NCBI GenBank assembly: GCA_910589655.1
Contig: CAJUTJ010000004.1
Span: 1 to 64,000 of the forward strand
Length of the DNA stretch: 64,000 bases
Reading direction: 5' to 3'
From: an uncultured Acetatifactor sp.
GTDB lineage: Bacteria; Bacillota; Clostridia; Lachnospirales; Lachnospiraceae
In this document: positions 52,801 through 60,425 of the stretch, piece by piece
Layout of the letters: each line of letters opens with the position of its first letter
Position numbering within the stretch: position 1 is the stretch's first letter
Translations under genes and position numbers: made by a program
Notes under the pieces: generated by a model
What the model was told of the DNA's origin: nothing
The model's input: the letters and a program-made list of their open reading frames with translations, nothing else
Databases searched by the model: none

Positions 52801-53694
52801 TCAATATTTTCTTCTTATCGGAATCCACAGTTCACAGAATAGACCACTTCTTCCTTTTTCAAAATATATTTCATAATCTGTTTCTGCTTCTGATTCATAC
52901 CCCATTTGTGGCAAGAATTCTTTATAGAATTTAGCCCAAGTGTCACCAATACAATCACCATCCCCACCGATGCAGTCAAATACAACATAAGTTCCCGGTT
53001 CCACATCCCAGATGCTATAACCTGCTTTTTGCATTTCTGAAAAATCAAACTCCGATGTATCTTCATCAATCAAGACACCAATTCCATATTCAAACGTATC
53101 CATACCTTTCTTCGTCGGAGAACATAACCCATACAGGTCTCGTTTTCCTTCCGGTCGCAGATTGCAAATCGGCCCTATAAGTTTTTTGTCATTACACTCT
53201 CCCCAAAAATCAGAAATATCATGATTTTCCTCGTCATTAATGATTTCATTTTTAAAACTTCTTACCACTGCAATAAATTTTTGTTCTTTAGTTTGTACGA
53301 TTCTGTAATCCATGCTTTTACCACCTTCCACGGTTATTTTAATAACAAGTGGATTGAAAAGCATGAGCTTCGCAGATTCCTGTCTGGCAAATTTAGGCGC
53401 AATTCCATGAAACCTTGTAAATGCCTTTGTAAAACTCTCTGGTGTTTCATAACCATACTTCAGCGCGATATCTGTTATTTTAGCATCGGTTTCTACAATT
53501 TCTCTACCTGCTAAAGATAACCTGCGGTTGCGAAGATAAGTATTGGCAGTCATCCCTGCAAGAAAACTAAATGCTCTATGGAACTCATAGCTCGAAGTGT
53601 GTACATGCCTCGCTACATCTTCATAGTTTATTTCCTCCATAAGATGTTCTTCCATATAAGTAATTGCCTGTTGCATTGCTGCTATCCACTCCAT
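52801..53694 (-). CDS. AraC-family regulator with GyrI-like domain (passenger gene)
   Basis: A 297-residue regulator with the same order as the protein at 38865: AraC/Rob-type double helix-turn-helix (about 1-105; INYEDVARHVHTSSYEFHRA, IALKYGYETPESFTKAFTRF) and a GyrI-like effector domain (about 130-297; ISDFWGECN, GLCSPTKKGM, TYVVFDCIGGDGD). Its codons are visibly more AT-rich than those of the chromosomal paralog, consistent with transfer. It is the only intact gene in the inverted-repeat insertion and has its own ribosome binding site (AGGAGGAATAAAGT) and a -10-like TATAAT at 53719-53724. A role in drug or metabolite response is inferred from the family. Confidence 0.88.
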   Translation of the reverse strand: MEWIAAMQQAITYMEEHLMEEINYEDVARHVHTSSYEFHRAFSFLAGMTANTYLRNRRLSLAGREIVETDAKITDIALKYGYETPESFTKAFTRFHGIAPKFARQESAKLMLFNPLVIKITVEGGKSMDYRIVQTKEQKFIAVVRSFKNEIINDEENHDISDFWGECNDKKLIGPICNLRPEGKRDLYGLCSPTKKGMDTFEYGIGVLIDEDTSEFDFSEMQKAGYSIWDVEPGTYVVFDCIGGDGDCIGDTWAKFYKEFLPQMGYESEAETDYEIYFEKGRSGLFCELWIPIRRKY

Positions 53695-53737
53695 ACTTTA
53701 TTCCTCCTGTTGAAGCCTATTATAGGAGCAATTTGAG

Positions 53738-53965
53738 ATGATTACATTTCCCGGCTTGCGAAGATTTGTCAGGTTGTTAAAATCAAAGTTGTTCTTCGCT
53801 ATAGCCGGCTGTGTCAGTGAAGGCAGCACATTAGCCGAAGCTATCCTTATGGGTACTGATGCCGCATCCGACCTCAATACATTTGCCGAAAATAACCATA
53901 TTAGCTTTTCTCAGGTGCTTCAAGATTCCTTAACTTCCCTCTACCAGCGAAAACAGCACGCTTAA
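53738..53965 (+). pseudogene. HicB-like antitoxin remnant
   Basis: A 75-residue frame containing GCVSEGSTLAEAILMGTDA, the signature strand-helix of HicB-type antitoxins, and then, with the middle missing, a C-terminal helix-rich end (NTFAENNHISFSQVLQDSLT) like the DNA-binding tail of HicB. The N-terminal residues are unrelated. Intact HicB proteins are usually 110-140 residues, so this is an internally deleted copy. No HicA toxin gene remains. It overlaps the promoter region of the divergent AraC-GyrI gene. Confidence 0.55.
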
Positions 53966-54184
53966 GTGGTTGCCCCGATTTCGCATGAAATCTGGGTAGT
54001 CCTATTCTTCTTTCAAAACAGTCGATTTCCAAGTCAAAATCCCTGCTTTTACATAAAATAATTCATCTGTCCGCCAAGCCAAGCAGTGAATTTAAGAAAT
54101 TTTTCTTAAATGAAATAATTTGCGTTTTAGAAATGTAAAAATTCTGTTATGACGGATTTTCCTTAACTTATCGGCTCACACATC
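53966..54184. other. Non-coding right part of the insertion
   Basis: No gene is visible. The stretch is AT-rich, contains a near-palindrome AAGAAATTTTTCTT (54108-54121), and carries the subterminal repeat CCTTAACTTAT near 54162. Confidence 0.4.
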
Positions 54185-54201
54185 TAACTAAATGACATTG
54201 G
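54185..54201 (-). repeat. Right terminal inverted repeat
   Basis: Inverted copy of 52663-52679; the GNAT reading frame resumes immediately after it. Confidence 0.85.
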
Positions 54202-54203
54202 CC

Positions 54204-54361
54204 ATGAACCACGGTGCTAAAAAGCTGTATATCTCCGCCCACTCTGCCGTGGAAAGTCAGGCTTTTTATAAAAAAATGGGGTGTGTGGAAGCCGCGGTAT
54301 ATCATCAGGAACATGTGGAGAGAGAACCTTATGACTGCCAGCTGGAATGTCCTTTATCGTA
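54204..54361 (+). pseudogene. GNAT N-acetyltransferase, 3' part
   Basis: Starting directly after the right inverted repeat, the frame reads MNHGAKKLYISAHSAVESQA and FYKKMGCVEA, the standard C-terminal strand-helix-strand of a GNAT enzyme, and ends with a stop at 54359-54361. Joined to the frame at 52282-52662 it restores a single acetyltransferase of about 180 residues, apart from a few bases at the insertion point. Its last 33 bp overlap the convergent O-acetyltransferase fragment. Confidence 0.8.
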
Positions 54362-54730
54362 AGCCGGAATTTCTCTATCCCTATAATAGTACTTTTTATC
54401 CTGTTCACCGATTTCCCGCATGACTTTACAGGGATTCCCCACTGCCACCACATTGGACGGGATATCCTTTGTCACAACGCTTCCGGCACCGATCACCGTA
54501 TTATCCCCGATTGTGACCCCCGGCAAAATGATTGCTCCCGCCCCGATCCAGCAGTTTCTTCCTATATGTACCGGCATATTATACCGGTATAACCGCTCCC
54601 GCAGCTCGGGTAAAACGGGATGGCCTGCGGTAGCTATTGTTACGTCGGGGTCAAACATAAGTGTGATTGGTTCCGTTATTTGCAGAATGATGTACACTGT
54701 CTCATTATCAACATATCCGTATACAAACAC
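54329..54730 (-). pseudogene. Maltose/galactoside O-acetyltransferase-like, 5'-truncated
   Basis: A left-handed beta-helix acetyltransferase fragment. Hexapeptide repeats are clear in IATAGHPVLPELRE, HIGRNCWIGAGAIILPGVTI and DNTVIGAGSVVTKDIPSN, and VAVGNPCKVMREI is the usual C-terminal signature; TAGHP holds the catalytic His. Intact relatives have about 185-210 residues and start with a helical maltose-acetyltransferase N-terminal domain. Here that domain is missing: the frame begins just after the stop codon of the AlbA_2-like gene, and the first 25 residues are already degraded. It is probably not functional. Confidence 0.8.
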
Positions 54731-54746
54731 CTGCTGTTATAGCACA

Positions 54747-56243
54747 TCAGCAGATTTCCCAATACCCGCTTTTGGGCGAGCCATGCCGGATAAGAATCCC
54801 CCTATCCTTCAGCAGTTTTATATTTTTCTCAACGGCTCTTGAAGAAACGGAAAGAACCTCTGCCATTCCTTTTGCAGATATTCTGTTATTTTTACGAATC
54901 AAATTAAGTATATTTCTCTGCATATCATTGATTTCCGTATTCCACAGTGTAATTTGATTTTTCTCCGAACCTTCTCCGAACCTTCTCCGAACCTTCTCCG
55001 AACTTTCTCCGAACTTCCTTGTAGATTCCACTCTATTTGCACGCTTCCCCATTACCGAATCAAAGGTTCCTTCCTCAAATTCCGTCAAAGAATTGCGATA
55101 GAGATTCACACGGAACATATCATCAAATGCCTGAATTTCCGGAGCCGGAAGCCTATAATGATCCGCCGCTTGCATAATTCTTTTTATACCGGTTCCCCAA
55201 GCTTCTACAAGACCCATTTGATTAAAAATATTAGCAATTGTTCTGTTTCTAAGTTTGGAATGCCCGTTCATGATCTCTTCATAAGTAAGTCCATTATAAA
55301 GCCCTCCCGGAGATGTAACTTCCAAACGATCATCATATACTGCCACTTGTACACAAGAAGAATCCGATAGGTTTCGATGGCAATGTGCATTAATGATCAT
55401 TTCCCGCACTGCCTCCACCGGAAGCTCGTAAGCCTCTCTTCGAATTAACCCGGAAATCGTTGCACCCAATCTAATATTCCGCAATACAAAAGCGGTTGCT
55501 TCCTCTATCTGTTCGTATATTGGACCAATGAATTCCCTCTTATCAAGAAAAACCGTCCGTTCCCTTCCCTTAAACACAGCACATTGTGTTTTCGAAAACG
55601 GGAAATAATCCGAAGTCAATAAAACAAACGCATTGGATGCTATCAGAGAATCATCCGCTTTTTTCAATAATTTCCAATTAATAAGCTGTGCTTCCGTCAT
55701 CTCTCGTTTAGGTAAACCTGCCACCCTACGAAATTCCATAATATCCCTACACAGTTTCTCTGTTTGCTGCTCTGTGACTTCAAACCCCACACATGTTAGT
55801 TCATCCCATGAAATGCGGGAGCCTTCCAGTTCTAACTCCCTTATTTTATCTGCGTACGCTAATCTGGAAGTTCCTGCAACTCTTATAAATGTTCCTTTTT
55901 CTTTCCCCTTGGCTTTCAAATAATAGGGTCTGTTTGGCCCCGGTGCCGTGGTAACTACAATGACTGTTTTACCGCCCACTGTCTGCAATTCAATATTAGG
56001 AACAATCTGAGGCACACAGGAATCGGATACTGCATTTGAAATACTGTCCATCATTTTAAAAACAGATTCCTCATCCACACCGATCACTTCCCTCGTTCTG
56101 TCATCAATGCCTATGACCAGCCGTCCTCCCTGAGTATTGGCAAAAGCCACAATTGTCTTTGTGTATTTCTCTGATTTCTCCGGCAGAACAACCTTAAATT
56201 CAACATTTTTCGATTCACCGCGAACAATTTCCTCTATTGTCAT
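54747..56243 (-). CDS. AlbA_2/RecG-like ATP-binding regulator with 11-bp repeat
   Basis: A 498-residue protein of the family with an N-terminal AlbA_2 (Schlafen-like) domain (about 1-130; SKNVEFKVVLPEKSEKYTKT, ANTQGGRLVIGIDD), a RecG-like C-terminal HATPase domain (about 245-380; VREMIINAHCHRN, VTSPGGLYNGLT, NRTIANIFNQMG, EAWGTGIKRIM) and a winged helix-turn-helix (about 435-495). Relatives are annotated as putative transcriptional regulators or RecG-like helicases; the role here is unknown. Between ATPase and winged helix the gene contains five copies of an 11-bp repeat, so the protein passes through all three frames of the repeat. No partner genes are adjacent. No clear ribosome binding site stands out beyond GAGGGGAAG. 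Confidence 0.82.
   Translation of the reverse strand: MTIEEIVRGESKNVEFKVVLPEKSEKYTKTIVAFANTQGGRLVIGIDDRTREVIGVDEESVFKMMDSISNAVSDSCVPQIVPNIELQTVGGKTVIVVTTAPGPNRPYYLKAKGKEKGTFIRVAGTSRLAYADKIRELELEGSRISWDELTCVGFEVTEQQTEKLCRDIMEFRRVAGLPKREMTEAQLINWKLLKKADDSLIASNAFVLLTSDYFPFSKTQCAVFKGRERTVFLDKREFIGPIYEQIEEATAFVLRNIRLGATISGLIRREAYELPVEAVREMIINAHCHRNLSDSSCVQVAVYDDRLEVTSPGGLYNGLTYEEIMNGHSKLRNRTIANIFNQMGLVEAWGTGIKRIMQAADHYRLPAPEIQAFDDMFRVNLYRNSLTEFEEGTFDSVMGKRANRVESTRKFGESSEKVRRRFGEGSEKNQITLWNTEINDMQRNILNLIRKNNRISAKGMAEVLSVSSRAVEKNIKLLKDRGILIRHGSPKSGYWEIC
54962..55016 (-). repeat. Five 11-bp tandem repeats inside the AlbA_2-like gene
   Basis: The unit TTCTCCGAACC/T is repeated five times without gaps. 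Because 11 is not a multiple of three, gain or loss of one unit shifts the frame and removes the C-terminal winged-helix domain. Confidence 0.9.
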
Positions 56244-56575
56244 CTTCCCCTCCTCTGTTTTATATTAAACAATGTTTTTAGCAGCGGAATGGTCGTTTAT
56301 ATAGGATAAACAGAAAAACATATGCCTGCACTCTATTGTGGGTAGTATGTTCCTTAATCTGTCAAATTATTTTATATATTGATTCTATCACAAGTACGTG
56401 AACCATCCCACTGTAAATTTCTTAAATTTATTACTATATTTTCTCTGATAATCTTACCTGATCCCATGCATCCACGGCGTGAAAGCCATGAAGACTGGCA
56501 TGAAACAAACTTTTGTGATACTATAAAATTCCTGCGCTCTAATAAGCAAGAACCGAAACGGAGATGAATTAACAA
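56244..56575. other. Divergent intergenic region
   Basis: This lies between the AlbA_2-like gene and the MATE gene. No gene is supported. An AT-rich patch with ACTATAAAAT near 56528-56537 could be the -10 region of the MATE promoter; no confident -35 is seen. Confidence 0.35.
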
Positions 56576-57949
56576 ATGCAGACAACCGATTTTTCCAAGG
56601 GAACGGTCTGGCAGAATATTATGTCCCAATCCATCCCTCTGATACTGGCACAACTGGTACAGCTTTTTTATAATGTGGTGGATCGTATCTACATCGGGCA
56701 TATACCGGGAGCCGACAGTATGGCATTGACAGGCATCGGACTTGTGTTCCCGCTGACCACTCTGATCGCGGCTTTTACTTTTCTATTCGGCACCGGAGGC
56801 ACTCCGCTCTTTTCTATCGCCAGAGGCGCCGGAGAAGAAAAGCGGGCGGAAAAAATATTGGGGAATACCTTCTCCCTGCTTCTGGGCACATCCATTGTAC
56901 TGTTTCTATTCTGTTATCTCCTGCGCCGCCCCATACTTTATCTGTTCGGCGCCAGTGACGCTTCTTATTTATATGCTGATGCATATTTAAAAATTTACCT
57001 GCTGGGGACTTCTTTTACCATGCTGGCCACTGGACTGAACGGTTTCATTAACGCCCAAGGATTTCCCCGCATAGGCATGTTGACTACCTTGCTGGGAGCC
57101 GTATTAAATCTGGCGCTGGATCCGGTGTTCATTTTCGGCCTGCATATGGGAGTCAGCGGTGCGGCGCTGGCAACGGTGTTAAGCCAGTTAGTCTCCTGTG
57201 CATGGGTGGTTCGGTTTCTGACCGGAAAGAAGGCGTTGTATCGCATACAAAAGAAACATCTTCGGGTGAGCGGTAAGCTGACTCGCGAAATTATCGCTCT
57301 GGGAATGTCCGGTTTCATTATGCAAGGCACCAACTGTTTGGTTCAAGTAGTCTGCAACGCTACCCTGAAAATTTACGGCGGTGATCTCTATGTGGGCATC
57401 ATGACGGTGATTAACTCCGCCAGAGAAATTTTGTCTCTGCCGGTAAGCGGCATTACCAACGGCGCCCAACCCGTATTGGGCTATAATTACGGTGCCAAAA
57501 ATTATCATAAAGTCCGTCAAGGAATTCGTTTTACTGCCGTCTTGGGAATCCTTTATACTCTTTTGGCATGGCTGCTGGTTATAATGAGCCCGCACCTGCT
57601 GTTGTCCGTTTTCACAAAAGACACGGCTATGATTGCGGCGGGAGTCAATGCAATGCGGTTGTACTTTTTCGGCTTTTTCTTCATGGCCTTTCAGTTTACG
57701 GGCCAATCCGCTTTTACCGCACTGGGCTATTCCCGTCATGCAATCTTTTTCTCCTTACTGCGTAAAGCAGTGATTGTAGCTCCTTTGACAATACTGCTGC
57801 CAAAGCTTGGCTTTGGCGTGGACGGTGTGTTTTTGGCAGAACCGGTCTCTAACGCCATTGGAGGGCTGGCATGTTTTATAACTATGTATTTTTCCCTTTA
57901 TAGGAAATTAAAAAAAGAGGAAGAAATGGAAAATTACGGAAAAAGGTGA
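56576..57949 (+). CDS. MATE-family multidrug efflux transporter
   Basis: A 457-residue inner-membrane antiporter with twelve predicted helices in two six-helix halves. The first half has IPLILAQLVQLFYNVVDRIYIGH and the second PVSGITNGAQPVLGYNYGAKNY, both typical of the NorM/DinF-like MATE group in Firmicutes. It exports cationic drugs or metabolites using a Na+ or H+ gradient. The ribosome binding site is weak (CGGAG, 15 bp upstream). It is followed after 66 bp by the DHH phosphoesterase gene in the same direction; a functional link is not apparent. Confidence 0.9.
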   Translation: MQTTDFSKGTVWQNIMSQSIPLILAQLVQLFYNVVDRIYIGHIPGADSMALTGIGLVFPLTTLIAAFTFLFGTGGTPLFSIARGAGEEKRAEKILGNTFSLLLGTSIVLFLFCYLLRRPILYLFGASDASYLYADAYLKIYLLGTSFTMLATGLNGFINAQGFPRIGMLTTLLGAVLNLALDPVFIFGLHMGVSGAALATVLSQLVSCAWVVRFLTGKKALYRIQKKHLRVSGKLTREIIALGMSGFIMQGTNCLVQVVCNATLKIYGGDLYVGIMTVINSAREILSLPVSGITNGAQPVLGYNYGAKNYHKVRQGIRFTAVLGILYTLLAWLLVIMSPHLLLSVFTKDTAMIAAGVNAMRLYFFGFFFMAFQFTGQSAFTALGYSRHAIFFSLLRKAVIVAPLTILLPKLGFGVDGVFLAEPVSNAIGGLACFITMYFSLYRKLKKEEEMENYGKR

Positions 57950-58015
57950 TATAATAGCTTTATCTCTGGTTGAGAGAATACAGGACAGCATAGAATGTGT
58001 AAGGAGGAAGTTTAC

Positions 58016-58939
58016 GTGAGATTAGTAACACGCTCTGATTTTGACGGTTTGGTGTGCGGCGCATTATTGTTGGAGGCCGGAATTATCGATCATTGGAAGT
58101 TCGCACATCCGAAGGATTTGCAGGACGGCCTTGTGGAGGTAAACGAGGACGACTGCCTTGCCAATGTACCCTATGTAGAGGGCTGCGGCCTTTGGTTCGA
58201 CCATCATTCCAGCGAACACGAAAGACTGCAGCTTGCGGGAAAATATAAGGGAGAAAGCCGGATTACTCCCTCCTGCGCCAGAATCATATATGAGTACTAC
58301 GGCGGAGAAGAACGTTTCCCCCAGTTTACCGAAATTATGGAGGCCGTGGATAAGGTGGATTCCGGCAATCTGACCGTGGATGAAGTTATGAATCCCAAGG
58401 GCTGGATCTTGGTAGGCTTTTTGATGGATCCCAGAACGGGTCTGGGAAGATGGCGGCAGTTCTCCATTTCCAACTATCAGCTCATGGAAAAATTGTTGGA
58501 AGCATGCCGTGTTATGACCACGGAGGAAATTCTCGACCTTCCCGATGTGAAGGAAAGGATCGAAGTTTATAATGAACAGACGGAAAAGTTTAAGGAGATG
58601 GTGCTGCAGCATACGCGGGTGGACGGAAACGTAATTATCTCTGACTTAAGAGGAGTGGATCCCATCTATACGGGCAACCGTTTTATGATCTACAGCATGT
58701 ATCCGGAGCAGAATATCTCCGCATGGATTGTCAGCGGACGCGGAGGCATGGGGTGCTCTGCCGCAGTGGGATACAGCATTTTAAACCGTACTTCCAACGT
58801 AGACGTAGGAAAGCTTATGCTGAAATACAACGGCGGCGGACATAAAAAAGTGGGAACCTGCCAGTTCTCGGATGAAGAAATGGAGACTAAGCTTCCGGAA
58901 ATGCTTGCAGAATTATGCTCCATGTCGAATCAAGGTTAA
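58016..58939 (+). CDS. DHH/DHHA1-family phosphoesterase
   Basis: A 307-residue protein. The opening LVTRSDFDGLVCGALLL is the DHH-family motif I, FDHHSSEHE is the DHH motif III, and the C-terminal GGGHKKVGTCQF is the DHHA1 substrate-binding motif GGGH. Family members cleave phosphodiester or phosphoanhydride bonds (nano-RNase, exopolyphosphatase-like or cyclic-di-AMP phosphodiesterase activities); the exact substrate cannot be told. The start is taken as GTG at 58016 because AAGGAGG lies 8 bp upstream; the longer ATG start at 57995 would place the ribosome binding site inside the gene. Confidence 0.85.
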   Translation: MRLVTRSDFDGLVCGALLLEAGIIDHWKFAHPKDLQDGLVEVNEDDCLANVPYVEGCGLWFDHHSSEHERLQLAGKYKGESRITPSCARIIYEYYGGEERFPQFTEIMEAVDKVDSGNLTVDEVMNPKGWILVGFLMDPRTGLGRWRQFSISNYQLMEKLLEACRVMTTEEILDLPDVKERIEVYNEQTEKFKEMVLQHTRVDGNVIISDLRGVDPIYTGNRFMIYSMYPEQNISAWIVSGRGGMGCSAAVGYSILNRTSNVDVGKLMLKYNGGGHKKVGTCQFSDEEMETKLPEMLAELCSMSNQG

Positions 58940-59091
58940 CGAACCTTTTTAAGAGTAAAACCCGCAGCAGGTATCCTGAACTCCGGCTCATTGCCGCGGG
59001 AATAAGCATTGTAGTGCAAGGAGCGTGAATATGCCCGGAACAGCCTGTCGAGACAATAATATTTGAATACTCAAATAAAATGTAAAAAAAT

Positions 59092-59119
59092 GAAAGGATT
59101 TTATCTCACCGAGCGTATT
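59092..59119 (+). promoter_or_regulatory. Candidate ECF-type promoter before the Cys-rich gene
   Basis: GAAAGG (59092-59097), a 16-bp spacer and CGTATT (59114-59119) resemble an ECF sigma promoter (-10 of CGT type). If real, the downstream sigma factor would drive its own operon. The remainder of 58940-59163 shows nothing I can name. Confidence 0.35.
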
Positions 59120-59163
59120 ACTTATATAAGGTAAAATAAACCGGACAAAATGGAGGTAGTATT

Positions 59164-59919
59164 ATGAAAAAAATATTAACGAAGGTCTTCGTATTAACAG
59201 CGGCGGCAATCGTTCTCGCAGGCACCGTTCCGCAAGGCGTCAATGCACAGGCCAACAGGCATCATTGCAAGAGAAAAATGGTAACGGTGCGCCATGCATC
59301 CTGTTATCAGAACGGTTACTGCAATTTAAACGGAAGCTGCGACGTTAACGGCGTATGCCAGAACGGAGGATACTGTTTCGGGGCACATTGCAGCCAGAAC
59401 GGAATCTGTGATCAGACTAACTGTCCTTTGGGAACCGATTGTCCCAATTATTTGGGCGGTAATTACAATGTAAGCGGTACGGCATCCGGCACCGTCTCCC
59501 CCTCCGTTACCCCTCAGGAAGACAACAATGCAAATAACGCTCCGGCTGTTGACACGGCTCCTGTGGCTTCCCCACAGACAGGTAACAGTGCCGACAACGC
59601 TCCGGCTGCGGACACGGCTCCCGTGGCTCCCCCTCAGGCGGACGACAATAATTCCGAGGATGTCTATCCTGTAGAAGAAGTTTCCCCTGTAGCTCCTCCA
59701 CAGGAAACGGTTATCTCCCCCGATCCTGTCGTTTATCCGGACAATAATTATAGCAACGGCTACTGCCCTAATGTTCCTTGTGATCAGGACGGCTACTGTG
59801 ATACACCCGGTTCCTGTTGGAACGGAACGGATTATAATGATTATACACATCATCCGGAAGGTAATGACAACGGCTGGTCAGGCCATCATTCCGGAAGAGG
59901 ACACGGCTCTCATCATTAA
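59164..59919 (+). CDS. Secreted Cys/His-rich repeat protein of unknown function
   Basis: A 251-residue secreted protein with a signal peptide (about 1-28). A first Cys-rich block (35-93) has ten cysteines, five of them exactly six residues apart (47, 53, 59, 65, 71) in NGxC steps such as YQNGYCNLNGSCDVNGVC. A Pro/Ala/Asp-rich linker with imperfect repeats of ADNAPAADTAPVAPPQ follows (about 110-195), then a second block with four cysteines (NGYCPNVPCDQDGYC), and a tail rich in Gly and His ending GHGSHH. I know no family with this layout. It is expected to bind metals or form disulfides outside the cell. A good site, GGAGGT, precedes the ATG. It sits just before an ECF sigma and anti-sigma pair. 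Confidence 0.75.
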   Translation: MKKILTKVFVLTAAAIVLAGTVPQGVNAQANRHHCKRKMVTVRHASCYQNGYCNLNGSCDVNGVCQNGGYCFGAHCSQNGICDQTNCPLGTDCPNYLGGNYNVSGTASGTVSPSVTPQEDNNANNAPAVDTAPVASPQTGNSADNAPAADTAPVAPPQADDNNSEDVYPVEEVSPVAPPQETVISPDPVVYPDNNYSNGYCPNVPCDQDGYCDTPGSCWNGTDYNDYTHHPEGNDNGWSGHHSGRGHGSHH

Positions 59920-59945
59920 GCCGTAGCATCAAAGGGGGAATTTCT

Positions 59946-60425
59946 TTGAAAAGTGCGGAAGACTTAAACCGTGTCATGGAGGCCTACTCGGATCTGGTGC
60001 GGAGAATTTGTTTTGTACATCTGAAAAACATGCATGATACAGAGGATGTTTTTCAAAATGTATACATGAAATATCTGCTCCACGAAGGTTCCTTTGAGAG
60101 TGCCGAACATGAAAAATCATGGTTTGCGCGGGTGACAATCAATGCCTGCACGGACTGGCTGCGGTATCTTTCGCACAGGAAATGGGTGCCACTTGATGTA
60201 ATTGACGAAGAAAAAGAGGTGCTTGACCATACGTCCAGAGGAATTTTAGAAATTGTCTTACAGCTTCCCGAAAAGTACCGAAATGTCATATACCTGTACT
60301 ACTATGAGGAATATTCTGCAGTAGAGATAGCCGACATACTTGGAAAAAGAAAAAATACCGTATATACGTGGCTTTCCAGAGCAAAAGGTATATTGCGGGA
60401 TAGATTGGGAGGTGAATGGGCATGA
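59946..60425 (+). CDS. ECF-type RNA polymerase sigma factor
   Basis: A 159-residue sigma factor. Region 2 (about 10-75) contains DTEDVFQNVYMKYL and WFARVTINACTDWLR, and region 4 (about 105-155) reads LPEKYRNVIYLYYYEEYSAV, then EIADILGKRKNTVYTWLSRA, typical of -35 recognition. No region 1 or 3 is present, as in ECF factors. The start codon is TTG at 59946, preceded by AAAGGGGGAA. The gene overlaps the anti-sigma gene by four bases (ATGA), so the two are translationally coupled. It probably directs transcription of its own operon, including the Cys-rich protein. Confidence 0.9.
   Translation: MKSAEDLNRVMEAYSDLVRRICFVHLKNMHDTEDVFQNVYMKYLLHEGSFESAEHEKSWFARVTINACTDWLRYLSHRKWVPLDVIDEEKEVLDHTSRGILEIVLQLPEKYRNVIYLYYYEEYSAVEIADILGKRKNTVYTWLSRAKGILRDRLGGEWA

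Larger units (their letters stand above)
52663..54201. mobile_element. 1.54-kb insertion with 17-bp inverted ends carrying a regulator
   Basis: Ends CCAATGTCATTTAGTTA (52663-52679) and its inverted copy (54185-54201) are identical. Just inside, TTAAGTTAAGG and CCTTAACTTAT are also inverted. The element splits a GNAT gene. It carries an AraC-GyrI regulator and a hicB remnant but no transposase, so it is non-autonomous: either an IS whose transposase was replaced, or a passenger unit moved in trans. No clear target duplication is seen. Confidence 0.75.

Noticed and set aside
54962..55016. Short tandem repeats considered as a CRISPR array
   Set aside because: Units are contiguous 11-mers without spacers and lie inside a coding sequence. 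No CRISPR array or cas gene was seen in the window.
58940..59163. GC-rich region before the Cys-rich gene considered as a riboswitch or small RNA
   Set aside because: Short complementary runs exist but no known motif or convincing terminator could be identified.
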